DNA of 52,283 bases from Nostoc sp. NMS2 (GTDB taxonomy: Bacteria > Cyanobacteriota > Cyanobacteriia > Cyanobacteriales > Nostocaceae), in the NCBI RefSeq assembly GCF_017115105.1, contig NZ_JABXKH010000122.1, forward strand, positions 1 through 52,283. The letters run 5' to 3'. Positions within the stretch are counted from its first letter, which is position 1, and each line of letters opens with the position of its first letter. This document shows positions 8,537 to 16,168 of this stretch, one piece after another. The notes beneath the pieces were generated by a model. It saw only the letters and a program-made list of their open reading frames with translations, was not told where the DNA came from and did no database searches. The position numbers and the translations under genes are program-made.

Positions 8537-8673
8537 CTTTTCACGTTATCTGGAAAAGTCCACCAAAAACCTAACCCCCTAGCCCCCTTCCCGACGCAGG
8601 AAGGGGAAAATTCAAAGTCTCTTTCCTTTTAGGAGAGAGATTTAGAGAGAGGTTTTCCAGATGCTGTGAAAAG
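8537..8673. repeat. MITE-like element, copy 2 (137 bp)
   Basis: The ends are 21-base inverted repeats with three mismatches (CTTTTCAC...ATCTGGAAAA at 8537-8557 and 8653-8673). The core is CCTAACCCCCTAGCCCCCTT...CTCTTTCCTTTTAGGAGAGAG. The 10-base word TTAAATAATT occurs just outside on both sides (8523-8532 and 8678-8687), like a target duplication. Confidence 0.65.
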
Positions 8674-8699
8674 TAAGTTAAATAATTAAGGTTAAAAAT

Positions 8700-9236
8700 A
8701 TGTTGACTTCAAGTGATTTTAGTGGCTTATTAAATGAGCGATTCTTCCGCAATTTTTTACCAGTTCCAGCTACAAACAAGCTCAGGTTGGGAGTAGGAAC
8801 GCCTGATTTTCAACTGCCAGATATTACCAACGGAACTTTAGTAAAATTGTCTGATTATAAAGGCAAGCAACCAGTGTTACTCGCCTTTACTCGCATCTTT
8901 ACTGAAAAACAATATTGTCCATTTTGTTTTCCTCATATCAAAGCCTTGAATGAAAACTATGAGCAATTTAAAAATCGCGGTATAGAAGTTTTAATGATTA
9001 CTAGTACTGATGAACGGCAGAGTCAACTTGTTGTCAGGGATTTAGGCTTGAAAATGCCGTTATTGAGCGATCCTAATAGTCGAGTATTTCGTACCTATCA
9101 AGTAGGACAAGCACTGGGAGCGCCTTTACCAGCACAGTTTGTATTAGATAAAGAAGGAAAACTCAGCTACTGGCATTTATTTTCTTTTCTAGATCACAAT
9201 GCTAGCGTTAAGATTTTGTTACAACAATTCAATTGA
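8700..9236 (+). CDS. Peroxiredoxin-like redoxin with a CPFC motif
   Basis: This 178-residue thioredoxin-fold protein of the AhpC/TSA-redoxin superfamily has the block GVGTPDFQLPDITNGTLVKL at the start of the domain and a redox CPFC pair in KQYCPFCFPH. The CxxC spacing resembles thioredoxin-like members more than 2-Cys peroxiredoxins, so it may act as a disulfide reductase or an atypical peroxidase. There is no signal peptide, so it is probably cytosolic. It sits between the 2-Cys peroxiredoxin and a GST on the same strand but is separated from the first by a terminator and a MITE-like repeat. ATG at 8700 gives the full domain; there is no clear Shine-Dalgarno. Confidence 0.8.
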   Translation: MLTSSDFSGLLNERFFRNFLPVPATNKLRLGVGTPDFQLPDITNGTLVKLSDYKGKQPVLLAFTRIFTEKQYCPFCFPHIKALNENYEQFKNRGIEVLMITSTDERQSQLVVRDLGLKMPLLSDPNSRVFRTYQVGQALGAPLPAQFVLDKEGKLSYWHLFSFLDHNASVKILLQQFN

Positions 9237-9289
9237 ATATAAGGTGTAAAATTAGCAATATCACTTTACTAATAAAACTGTGAGGTTTT

Positions 9290-9946
9290 ATGGTGCTGAC
9301 CCTTTATCATTCACCTATTTCTCCTAACTCCCGCCGTGTCTGGATTACTCTGCTGGAAAAAGGACTTGAGTTTGAATTAGTAGAGATAAAGCTGGATGGG
9401 GAGCAGCTTAAACCAGAGTTTTTGGCGATTAGCCCCTTCCACCACATTCCAGCTTTGGTGGATGACGGCTTTAATGTAGTGGAATCTTTAGCAATTCTGG
9501 ACTATTTAGAGGCAAAATATCCCACACCTGCGATGTTGCCTAAAGATGCTAAGGATTTAACGATCGCACGCATGGTACAACTGGTAACTGTGAATGAGCT
9601 TTTGCCAGCAGCCACCACATTTTTACCTCAGTATCTAGGCTTGCCTGGCGGAGATCCAGAGAAAATTGAGAAGGCACGGCATAAAATTGCCACAGTGCTG
9701 AAGTTTTTTGAAAATTTATTAGACGATCGCCCCTACTTTGCTAGTGACAACCTCACTCTTGCCGAAGTTGTGGCTGGAACTGTAGTAAATGTGCTGCCAA
9801 GTGTAGGGATTTCTTTAAATGATTATCCAAAACTGAATGCTTGGTGCGATCGCTTAATTGTACGTCCATCTTGGCAAGCTACCGAGGCTACACCAGAGGA
9901 TGTGGAGGCGTTTAAGTCCGTCATCGTAGCGAGAAATACGCGGTAA
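9290..9946 (+). CDS. Glutathione S-transferase
   Basis: The 218-residue protein has a thioredoxin-like N-terminal domain (LYHSPISPNSRRVWITLLEK; cis-Pro in HIPALVDDG and the glutathione-contact ESLAIL) and an all-helical C-terminal domain with LTLAEVVAG. The likely catalytic residue is Ser/Asn in SPNSRR, suggesting a theta/beta-like cytosolic class. It conjugates or reduces substrates with glutathione. It starts 53 bases after the redoxin stop and could share its transcript. A 12-bp hairpin follows and separates it from the convergent dnaJ-like gene. The substrate is unknown. Confidence 0.9.
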   Translation: MVLTLYHSPISPNSRRVWITLLEKGLEFELVEIKLDGEQLKPEFLAISPFHHIPALVDDGFNVVESLAILDYLEAKYPTPAMLPKDAKDLTIARMVQLVTVNELLPAATTFLPQYLGLPGGDPEKIEKARHKIATVLKFFENLLDDRPYFASDNLTLAEVVAGTVVNVLPSVGISLNDYPKLNAWCDRLIVRPSWQATEATPEDVEAFKSVIVARNTR

Positions 9947-9963
9947 ATTCATACTTAAATAAA

Positions 9964-9993
9964 TGTAGAGACGGTCAATTTACCGTCTCTACA
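9964..9993. terminator. Bidirectional 12-bp hairpin
   Basis: TGTAGAGACGGT (9964-9975) is a perfect complement of 9982-9993 around CAATTT. It lies between convergent genes and belongs to the common GTAGAGACG repeat type of Nostocales. Confidence 0.7.
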
Positions 9994-10004
9994 ATCCGAA
10001 ATTT

Positions 10005-11015
10005 TTACAGCTTAACTTGCTGTAAATGACTGCGGGGATTATAAGTACGTATAGCCCGGATTTTTTCATAATATTCCCGCTCTTGTTGGCTGAGGTCTTT
10101 TGGTGGTGCGATCGCCACCTTCACCAACTGATCGCCACGTCCACCCTTGGCGAGGGGCCAACCTTTGCCACGTAAACGCAGCGATTGTCCAGAACGGACT
10201 CCGGCTGGTAGCTTGACATTAACTGAACCATCGGGAGTGGGTACATCAATAGATGCTCCCAGAGTGGCTTCATCTGGTGTAATTGCCACTTCACACACCA
10301 AGTTATCGCCTTCCATTTGGAAGAACGAGTGCGGCTGAAGTTCGACTTTTAAGTATAAATCCCCTCGTTGTTGAGTCATTGGGTTAATTTGACCTTTGCC
10401 CCGCACGCGCAGACGAGTACCAGGTTTAGCCCCAGATGGGATACGAACATCAATTGTTTCGTTACCTAAACTGAAGCGCTTTTGCACGCCGTTAAATGCT
10501 TCCGCAAAAGTTAGGGTGATTATAGCTTCACTATCCTGGGAAGTAACCGCACCTGCATCTTGAAACCCAAAATCGTTAAAGCCACCACCAAACCCACTTG
10601 GCGCACCTGTAGAAGTGCGGTAAGAGTAACTTTGTGAGGTACTTTGTCGTCCACCACGAGGGGTAGCGCCACCAAAACGTCCTAGTAACTCATTAATGAA
10701 CTCATCAAAATTGCCGTATTGACTGAAGTCAAAGCCACCCATATCGACACCAACGCCGCCGGATGGGAAACCTTCACCAGCTTGTTTCCAATATTGACCG
10801 AATTGGTCATATTTTTTGCGTTTATCTACATCTGATACAACTTCGTAGGCTTCGCTAACTTCTTTAAAGCGTGCCTCTGCCTGTTTGTTATTTGGGTTGA
10901 CATCAGGGTGATATTTGCGGGCTAGTTTACGAAAGGCTTGTTTAATCTCGTCTTGAGTGGCAGTCTTACTAACTCCCAAAATTGCATAATAGTCTTTGAA
11001 GTCGGTTGCAGCCAT
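10005..11015 (-). CDS. DnaJ/CbpA-type co-chaperone
   Basis: The J domain occupies residues 8-73 with the HPD motif at 36-38, which triggers ATP hydrolysis by DnaK. A Gly/Phe-rich stretch (about 80-160) and two DnaJ C-terminal beta domains (about 170-320) follow. No CxxCxGxG zinc-finger repeats are present, so this is a type II (CbpA/DnaJ2-like) J protein of 336 residues. It acts in the cytosol as a DnaK partner in folding. ATG at 11015 is supported by AGGAGG upstream (minus strand). It reads alone, convergent with the GST gene. Confidence 0.92.
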   Translation of the reverse strand: MAATDFKDYYAILGVSKTATQDEIKQAFRKLARKYHPDVNPNNKQAEARFKEVSEAYEVVSDVDKRKKYDQFGQYWKQAGEGFPSGGVGVDMGGFDFSQYGNFDEFINELLGRFGGATPRGGRQSTSQSYSYRTSTGAPSGFGGGFNDFGFQDAGAVTSQDSEAIITLTFAEAFNGVQKRFSLGNETIDVRIPSGAKPGTRLRVRGKGQINPMTQQRGDLYLKVELQPHSFFQMEGDNLVCEVAITPDEATLGASIDVPTPDGSVNVKLPAGVRSGQSLRLRGKGWPLAKGGRGDQLVKVAIAPPKDLSQQEREYYEKIRAIRTYNPRSHLQQVKL

Positions 11016-11132
11016 CTACTAGCCTCCTATAGAAATTACTGTTATGTTTTTTTTAAGAACACAGATATTTAATTGCTAGGTAGAGTGCCAAGCAAAAGAA
11101 TCTGATTTTAAATTAACAAAGAATATAGAAAA

Positions 11133-11642
11133 TCAAGTGTGGTTCTTGCTCAACGTGCGATCGCAATTTCCGTACTCCAATTTTTCTGATAAGCGGATTA
11201 GCCCGTCTAGTCCCTCTTCCAGGCTTGGGGGGGCATCCCGGAGTTGACGGTGCATTCGCAAAATAATTTCTTCAGGAACCTGGCGCGATCGCCTTTTATT
11301 ACGTGCCAAACACAGCCAAACTGGTGTATCCACCCAAATTCCCATAATTTGGGTAAAGCCCAATCCACGCGCTAAAGCAATGACTTCACGGCGATGGCGG
11401 CGCTGGGCATTGGTGGCATCGAAAATGGCTGTATTTGCTGTAGAAATAGCTTGTTGAAATTGCCTCTCTACCTCCTGCCAAATCAACAGCCACGGTCCCT
11501 GAAGGGCTTGGGAACCGAACAATTGCCCCCGGATGCCATCTGTAGAAATCAGCGACATCTGGGGGCATTCTGCCAGTAATTGTTTTGCAAAAGTTGACTT
11601 ACCGCTACCTGGAAGTCCAATCAGTAAAAATAGTTTAGTCAT
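11133..11642 (-). CDS. P-loop ATP-binding kinase-like protein
   Basis: The Walker A motif GLPGSGKST lies at residues 9-17, followed by STDGIRGQLFGSQ and the block IFDATNAQRRHRREVI (D-x-T-N as in polynucleotide-kinase and zeta-like kinases), then a lid-like RNKRRSRQVPEEII. At 169 residues it is a single AAA_33-type domain. Such proteins phosphorylate small molecules or nucleic-acid ends; the substrate cannot be told. There is no antitoxin-like partner beside it, so a zeta toxin role is not supported. It follows glgC on the same strand after a 95-base repeat array. Confidence 0.75.
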   Translation of the reverse strand: MTKLFLLIGLPGSGKSTFAKQLLAECPQMSLISTDGIRGQLFGSQALQGPWLLIWQEVERQFQQAISTANTAIFDATNAQRRHRREVIALARGLGFTQIMGIWVDTPVWLCLARNKRRSRQVPEEIILRMHRQLRDAPPSLEEGLDGLIRLSEKLEYGNCDRTLSKNHT

Positions 11643-11740
11643 TTGTCATTTGTCCTTTGTCCTTTGTGGTTTGCCATTAGTCATTTGTCCCTTCTAAATA
11701 ACTAATGACCAATGACCAATGACCAATGACTAATGACTAA
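11643..11740. repeat. Heptanucleotide STRR arrays
   Basis: Tandem variants of CATTTGTC/CTTTGTC (11643-11690) face tandem AATGACC/AATGACT units (11703-11736), with complementary sense that could form a hairpin. These are short tandemly repeated repeats of the kind typical of heterocystous cyanobacteria. They separate glgC from the kinase gene. Confidence 0.8.
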
Positions 11741-13026
11741 ATGATTGTTCCATCAGTAATTACAGCATTTTTCAGCACGACGACGATCCCACTGCGAATG
11801 TAGAAACCTTGATTTTCGCGTTCAGCTTCTTGCACATTATCCTTATTGATAATTTTGACATCGTGACCGATGCGGGCATTTTTATCGATGATGGCACCGC
11901 GAATAATCGTGTCTGTACCGATGCCTACGGGAATGTCATTTTCTATCAAGCTACATTGCCGTTCCACAGAAGCTTGGTAAAAATCTGCACCCATGAGCAA
12001 AGATTCTTCGATGACGCAGCCAGATTCAATCCGCGATCGCACTCCTAAAACTGAATGTTGAATGCGGCAATTTTTCAAAATACAACCTTCGCCGATAATT
12101 GATTCTGTGATCTGGCACTCTAATAGTTTACTTGGAGGCAAGTAACGAGCGCGGGTATAAATTGGTGCTTTTTCATCGTAAAAACTAAAGGGTGGCTGGG
12201 GCTGCTGAGTTAGGGCTAAATTGGCATGATAAAATGCCTCAATTGTTCCAATATCTTCCCAATAGTCATCAAAAAGGTAAGCTTGAACGTTGTAATCTTT
12301 AGAGGCATCAGGAATAATTTCTTTGCCGAAATCAGTTCTTTCTGTACCCTCTCTTAACAACTTGAACAAAACCTCTTTTTTAAAGACATAAATGCCCATT
12401 GAGGCGATATAAGGCTGTTGCTGGGCTTGTTCTTTTGTTAATCCCAGTACGCTTGTATCAACTTGCATTTGAGTTAACGCTTCACCTTTGGGTTTTTCGC
12501 TAAAATCTATTACCCTACCAGAATCGTCAATTTTCATCAAGCCAAAATCTGAAGCACGGCGCTCATCGATGGGGATAACTGAGAGAGTAATATCAGCCCC
12601 TGTGTCCCTATGGCGCTGGATAAACTGGCGATAATCCATGCGGTAGAGGTGATCGCCTGAGAGAATTAGATATTCGTCTACATCCCATTCTTCCATTAAC
12701 CACAGATACTGACGCACAGCATCGGCTGTACCTTGGAACCAGTTGGGGTTTTCTGGGGTTTGTTGTGCCGCTAGCACTTCCACAAACCCTTCGTTGAAGC
12801 CAGTAAAGTTATAGGTACGGGCGATATGACGATTCAGGGAAGCTGAGTTGAATTGTGTCAGGACGTAGATTTTGAATAATTCGGAATTTATGCAGTTACT
12901 AACAGGGATATCGATTAAGCGGTACTTCCCCGCCACTGGTACTGCTGGTTTAGCGCGGAGTTTGGTTAACGGGTAAAGCCGAGTACCCGCGCCACCGCCA
13001 AGGATGATTGATAATACTTTTTTCAC
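11737..13026 (-). CDS. glgC: Glucose-1-phosphate adenylyltransferase (ADP-glucose pyrophosphorylase)
   Basis: This 429-residue enzyme makes ADP-glucose from glucose-1-phosphate and ATP, the committed step of glycogen synthesis. The [12 protein letters not shown] nucleotide loop (residues 10-21), [16 protein letters not shown] substrate block, [10 protein letters not shown] catalytic Asp region, SEKPKG and a left-handed beta-helix C-terminal domain with an allosteric C-terminus ([13 protein letters not shown]) are all present. Cyanobacterial forms are activated by 3-phosphoglycerate. The start is GTG at 13026, which gives the conserved MKKVL N-terminus. The debranching enzyme gene 4 kb away belongs to the same pathway. 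Confidence 0.97.
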   Translation of the reverse strand: MKKVLSIILGGGAGTRLYPLTKLRAKPAVPVAGKYRLIDIPVSNCINSELFKIYVLTQFNSASLNRHIARTYNFTGFNEGFVEVLAAQQTPENPNWFQGTADAVRQYLWLMEEWDVDEYLILSGDHLYRMDYRQFIQRHRDTGADITLSVIPIDERRASDFGLMKIDDSGRVIDFSEKPKGEALTQMQVDTSVLGLTKEQAQQQPYIASMGIYVFKKEVLFKLLREGTERTDFGKEIIPDASKDYNVQAYLFDDYWEDIGTIEAFYHANLALTQQPQPPFSFYDEKAPIYTRARYLPPSKLLECQITESIIGEGCILKNCRIQHSVLGVRSRIESGCVIEESLLMGADFYQASVERQCSLIENDIPVGIGTDTIIRGAIIDKNARIGHDVKIINKDNVQEAERENQGFYIRSGIVVVLKNAVITDGTII

Positions 13027-13472
13027 AAAAATTCTCCCGACTGCCTTTCAACTCTCATCTTCAGTTTAGGACTGTCTGCCACCACAGGTAAGGGGGGTCA
13101 TCTGATTCTTAGGGATGAATTTTATAGAATGCTGTTGGTGATGAATAGTACGGCTGATTAAGTAAAAAACTAGAACATTTGTATTAATTTAGGGAGGTGA
13201 AAAATATAGGAAGTTTTGGCTACACTTCCCTTGCATGGAATTTGAGTATCGCTTTTGCATTTAATAAGTTCCTCGGGTTTAAGTCCCCCGGTTCTGTAAC
13301 CAGTAAGTTTTGTGTTGGGGTTAAATCCCCATTACAAAACTTAATTACGAATTACGAACTTGTGCCGAGCGAAGTCGAGGTATTACGAATTACGAATTAT
13401 TTTAATATTGATTCTGACCGGAGTAACGGAAACGTCTCCGGCTCTACTTCTGGCTTCTGAATTCTTCTTCAA
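13027..13472. repeat. Gene-free gap with STRR units and small inverted repeats
   Basis: AATTACGAATTACGAA units occur at 13340-13403. Small complementary words (GGGGTTAAATCCCC around 13316-13331; CCTCGGGTTTAAGTCCCCCGG around 13271-13291) precede them. The plus-strand open frames here are repeat translations with no credible start, so no gene is called. Confidence 0.6.
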
Positions 13473-15311
13473 CTATTTATTTTCTTTGATAAAGTTATGT
13501 TGCGAGATAAAATTCTCAGGTGAATCAGTCTTTTGGGCAATATTGAGACGTAGAAACTGCGCCCAGACTTCATTACTAAGTAATTTTAAAGCAGTTTTGG
13601 GATTTTTACTTGCGATCGCGCCGATAACTTTACGCCATCCTGACTGCAATAACTCAATAAAAGCCTCTTCAATAGAAACTTGACTCAACAACGAAAGGGC
13701 GATTTTAAAACTTTCTGAATCAGCTTGTATATTCTTCGCTCTTAACCCTTGAAGTGCCACATTCAACCACACAGGCAGAAGTTCTAGCCAATTGTTTTGC
13801 TGTATGTTTTTGAGTGCAATATCTTCCATACCTAGCGCACCCCATACATATAAAGACTCCATAGCCATTTTAAAATCGCGGTTTTCTAGAGCATTTACCC
13901 ATAATTTTTGAGCGTGATTTTGGAAGCGATTAGCGAGAAATTCATAAGCTTCCTGAACTTGATGCAGAACTGTGACTTTATAAACTGATTCACCTCGTGG
14001 TAGGTAATCACCACGATAAGATAGCCAGTTATGAGATCCACAAAGATGAATTTTTTTATCAACTATTACTTCTTTTATATGAGAATCTCCCAGCCAAAAA
14101 ACCTGTACAGATGGTAAACCATCAGGTGTTTTTATTGCTTGAAGTTTTTTCTCTACTTCTGGCGAAATTGGTTTATCTTCATCTTCTTGTCGCCGTGCAA
14201 TTCCATGTCCAATTAAAATCCAAACTCCACGATTAGCTAATTTTTGTAACAGAGTTAGAAATTTTTCATCGACAACTGCATGATTCACCCAAGGAGAATA
14301 AATAATAACCTGATTTTTAGCAGAATTTAAAACTTCTGAGAAAGCTTGGCTAATTTGTCCATCGCGTAACTGTACAACTTCACCTAACACTGGAAAATTA
14401 TCTACTTTTTCACCAGCTTTTAGCGCTTTTTGGCGAATATTTTCAAGTCTAGCTTCTATTTCAGTATTTTTCTGCTTGAGAATAGCTTCACGTTCAAAAT
14501 TGATGGTTTCGGTTGACAATTTACATAATGCTTGCAAGGATATCTTACCTTGAGCGTGTAGAACTTCTAACCAATTTGATGCCGACTCTAAAATTTGCTT
14601 TCCATTTCTTATTTGGATGCTTAATTTATCTTCAAGGGCATCGAAAATAACGAAAAGCGATATCTTTCTCCAAAATTTTTGAGTTGGATTTAATACCTTA
14701 TAAGAAGTAACAATTTTTCCCTCTTCTGGAACATGAAGTGCTAAATCTGAAGCCTGAATAATTTTTTGAATTTCCTCAAGTTGTAAGGAAGAAATATCAG
14801 TAATTATATTATCAATAGTTATAAAATCTGCCAAATCTGGCAAATTGATCGCTGTCTCGCTTAGTGATTCCGATTGAAAGGTTATTTTGTCACTTAAAGC
14901 GTCTGTAATAGCATTAAGCTGTACAGGATATGGGGGCTGTGGTACAGATCCTTTTTCATAAAATGAGCGACCTTCAGAAGTAACTGTAATTGGTGATGTT
15001 GCTGATAGAGTTTGTAATGAGCGAAGAGTTGCAGTAGTAGTTTTGATAAATACAGAATCCAGTCCAAGTACAGAGGCTAATTCATCCTCTGTTGGCGGAG
15101 GTTGAAATTCAATAGCAGCGCGGATAATAAATTCTTCGAGTACGTTAAACTGGCGGGGTTCTTTGATATTTACTTCTATAGTAGTTTGACGCAAGCTGTA
15201 GCGAAATTGACGCGCTGCTAAAACTGATAAACTAGGACTTTGCGCTTCTATTTCGTCTACAAAATTTTTGAGATTGTCATCAATCGGTTTAGCAGAAGAG
15301 GCGAGAAACAT
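13473..15311 (-). CDS. Phospholipase-D-fold nuclease-like protein, Mokosh-like partner
   Basis: From ATG at 15311 the protein has 612 residues. A PLD-type catalytic motif is complete near residues 411-429: H-I-K-x4-D followed six residues later by GSHNW. It is preceded by VIIYSPW, the usual strand of a PLD half. Only one HKD motif is seen, so activity would need a dimer, as in bacterial Nuc-type nucleases. The N-terminal 250 residues and the helical C-terminus are unassigned. The next gene upstream is a COG1112-type helicase; helicase plus PLD nuclease is the composition of Mokosh anti-phage systems. The ATG is chosen because the same MFLASS start is repeated at the helicase 3' end. A longer TTG start at 15368 is possible. 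Confidence 0.75.
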   Translation of the reverse strand: MFLASSAKPIDDNLKNFVDEIEAQSPSLSVLAARQFRYSLRQTTIEVNIKEPRQFNVLEEFIIRAAIEFQPPPTEDELASVLGLDSVFIKTTTATLRSLQTLSATSPITVTSEGRSFYEKGSVPQPPYPVQLNAITDALSDKITFQSESLSETAINLPDLADFITIDNIITDISSLQLEEIQKIIQASDLALHVPEEGKIVTSYKVLNPTQKFWRKISLFVIFDALEDKLSIQIRNGKQILESASNWLEVLHAQGKISLQALCKLSTETINFEREAILKQKNTEIEARLENIRQKALKAGEKVDNFPVLGEVVQLRDGQISQAFSEVLNSAKNQVIIYSPWVNHAVVDEKFLTLLQKLANRGVWILIGHGIARRQEDEDKPISPEVEKKLQAIKTPDGLPSVQVFWLGDSHIKEVIVDKKIHLCGSHNWLSYRGDYLPRGESVYKVTVLHQVQEAYEFLANRFQNHAQKLWVNALENRDFKMAMESLYVWGALGMEDIALKNIQQNNWLELLPVWLNVALQGLRAKNIQADSESFKIALSLLSQVSIEEAFIELLQSGWRKVIGAIASKNPKTALKLLSNEVWAQFLRLNIAQKTDSPENFISQHNFIKENK

Positions 15312-15314
15312 CAA
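15279..15314. repeat. 36-bp direct repeat, copy A (PLD gene start)
   Basis: This segment contains the PLD start codon and also, in the helicase frame, a DVSRLF-stop ending. It matches 16133-16168 at 33 of 36 positions. Confidence 0.85.
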
Positions 15315-15383
15315 GGGAATAAGATTGGATAATTGAATTTGTACAAATACTTGTAACCCGTGAAGCAAAGTACTTTTATGCTT

Positions 15384-15605
15384 TCAATAAGCTTTGGCGA
15401 CGACTAGCCCACCAAGCCTAGCACCACTGACAAACATTAGCACACCATAAATTGCCCCAGGAATAGCTATTGTAGGACTATTCCGCAGTGTAGGGGTAGA
15501 AGCTGTAAACCGATAAGGATCATTCCCGACACCACCAGTGAGTGTGTCATTTCCCCCAACCCCACTAAGGTTATCATTGCAGCTACCGCCAGCGATCGCA
15601 TCCAA
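15384..15605 (-). pseudogene. RTX calcium-binding repeat fragment
   Basis: The open frame (73 codons from TTG) encodes GGxGNDxL-type nonapeptide repeats (LSGVGGNDTLTGGVGNDPY) followed by a hydrophobic tail. This is the hallmark of hemolysin-type calcium-binding proteins, which are normally hundreds of residues long. It lies inside the 854-bp block that separates the helicase and PLD genes and has no secretion context, so it is most likely a stranded gene fragment carried in with that block. Confidence 0.5.
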
Positions 15606-15618
15606 TAGTAAGAGGTTC

Positions 15619-15776
15619 TTTATAAAGTAAAAATAAAATTGTTGTACGGTGTGTTAGGCACATATTTATAGATGATTTGTCACAAAAAATTACATTAAAG
15701 TGCTAACGCACCGCCATGTAACACGGTGCGTAATAGCAAAGCCGTGACACGCCTTACTTAAGATTTACTTTATAAA
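15619..15776. repeat. 158-bp MITE-like element with 13-bp terminal inverted repeats
   Basis: TTTATAAAGTAAA (15619-15631) and its complement (15764-15776) bound the element. Inside, GGTGTGTTAGGCAC and GTGCTAACGCACC form a second complementary pair, so the whole can fold. It is unrelated to the 137-140 bp family and lies within the helicase/PLD insertion. Confidence 0.6.
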
Positions 15777-15810
15777 TAGTCTCTAAGCAGGCTTTATGAA
15801 ATCGGAGTGG

Positions 15811-15999
15811 TTAATCTTCCTCCAAGGATGCTGGCAATTCAGAAGAACTAGCGCCACTTTCTGGTGTTGAAAGCTCATCACTTACCATTCCATCCCATGA
15901 ATAGTTGCAGATTTTGGTGTGAAGCAATGTACCAAACGTCAGGTTAATTGCTAGGGCGAAAGAATCGATAAAAATTAGATTTACAAAACGATCAATCAT
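15811..15999 (-). CDS. Small hypothetical protein in the helicase/PLD insertion
   Basis: This is a 62-residue ORF if read from the ATG at 15999, which has AAGGGGG four bases upstream; an upstream ATG at 16029 would give 72 residues. The N-terminal half is hydrophobic (VNLIFIDSFALAINLTF) and may be a membrane segment. The C-terminal half is acidic and Ser/Glu-rich (SGASSSELPASLEED) after a CNYSWDGM stretch. I recognise no family. It lies wholly within the inserted block, so it may be cargo rather than part of the defence pair. Confidence 0.4.
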   Translation of the reverse strand: MIDRFVNLIFIDSFALAINLTFGTLLHTKICNYSWDGMVSDELSTPESGASSSELPASLEED

Positions 16000-16132
16000 T
16001 AGACCCCCTTGAGCTAAATTAAGCATCAAGTGATATTTGCTTTTTTACTACACATCCCATAATCTCTTTTCCAGAAATGTCTGGTATTTTAATAATTCTT
16101 AGTTGAACCTTTTTCCCTGCCCCCTGCCTCTT

Positions 16133-16168
16133 ATCAATAGGTTTAACTGAAGAGGCGAGAAACATCAA
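16133..16168. repeat. 36-bp direct repeat, copy B (helicase gene end)
   Basis: This segment contains the helicase stop codon and, in the PLD frame, a duplicate [11 protein letters not shown] start. It matches 15279-15314 at 33 of 36 positions, with a constant offset of 854 bases. Confidence 0.85.

Noticed and set aside
11133..11642. Zeta-type toxin
   Set aside because: The kinase motifs fit many P-loop kinases and no antitoxin gene lies beside it.
13197..13460. Plus-strand open frame of 87 codons in the gap upstream of glgC
   Set aside because: It is made of repeat words and has no recognisable protein character.
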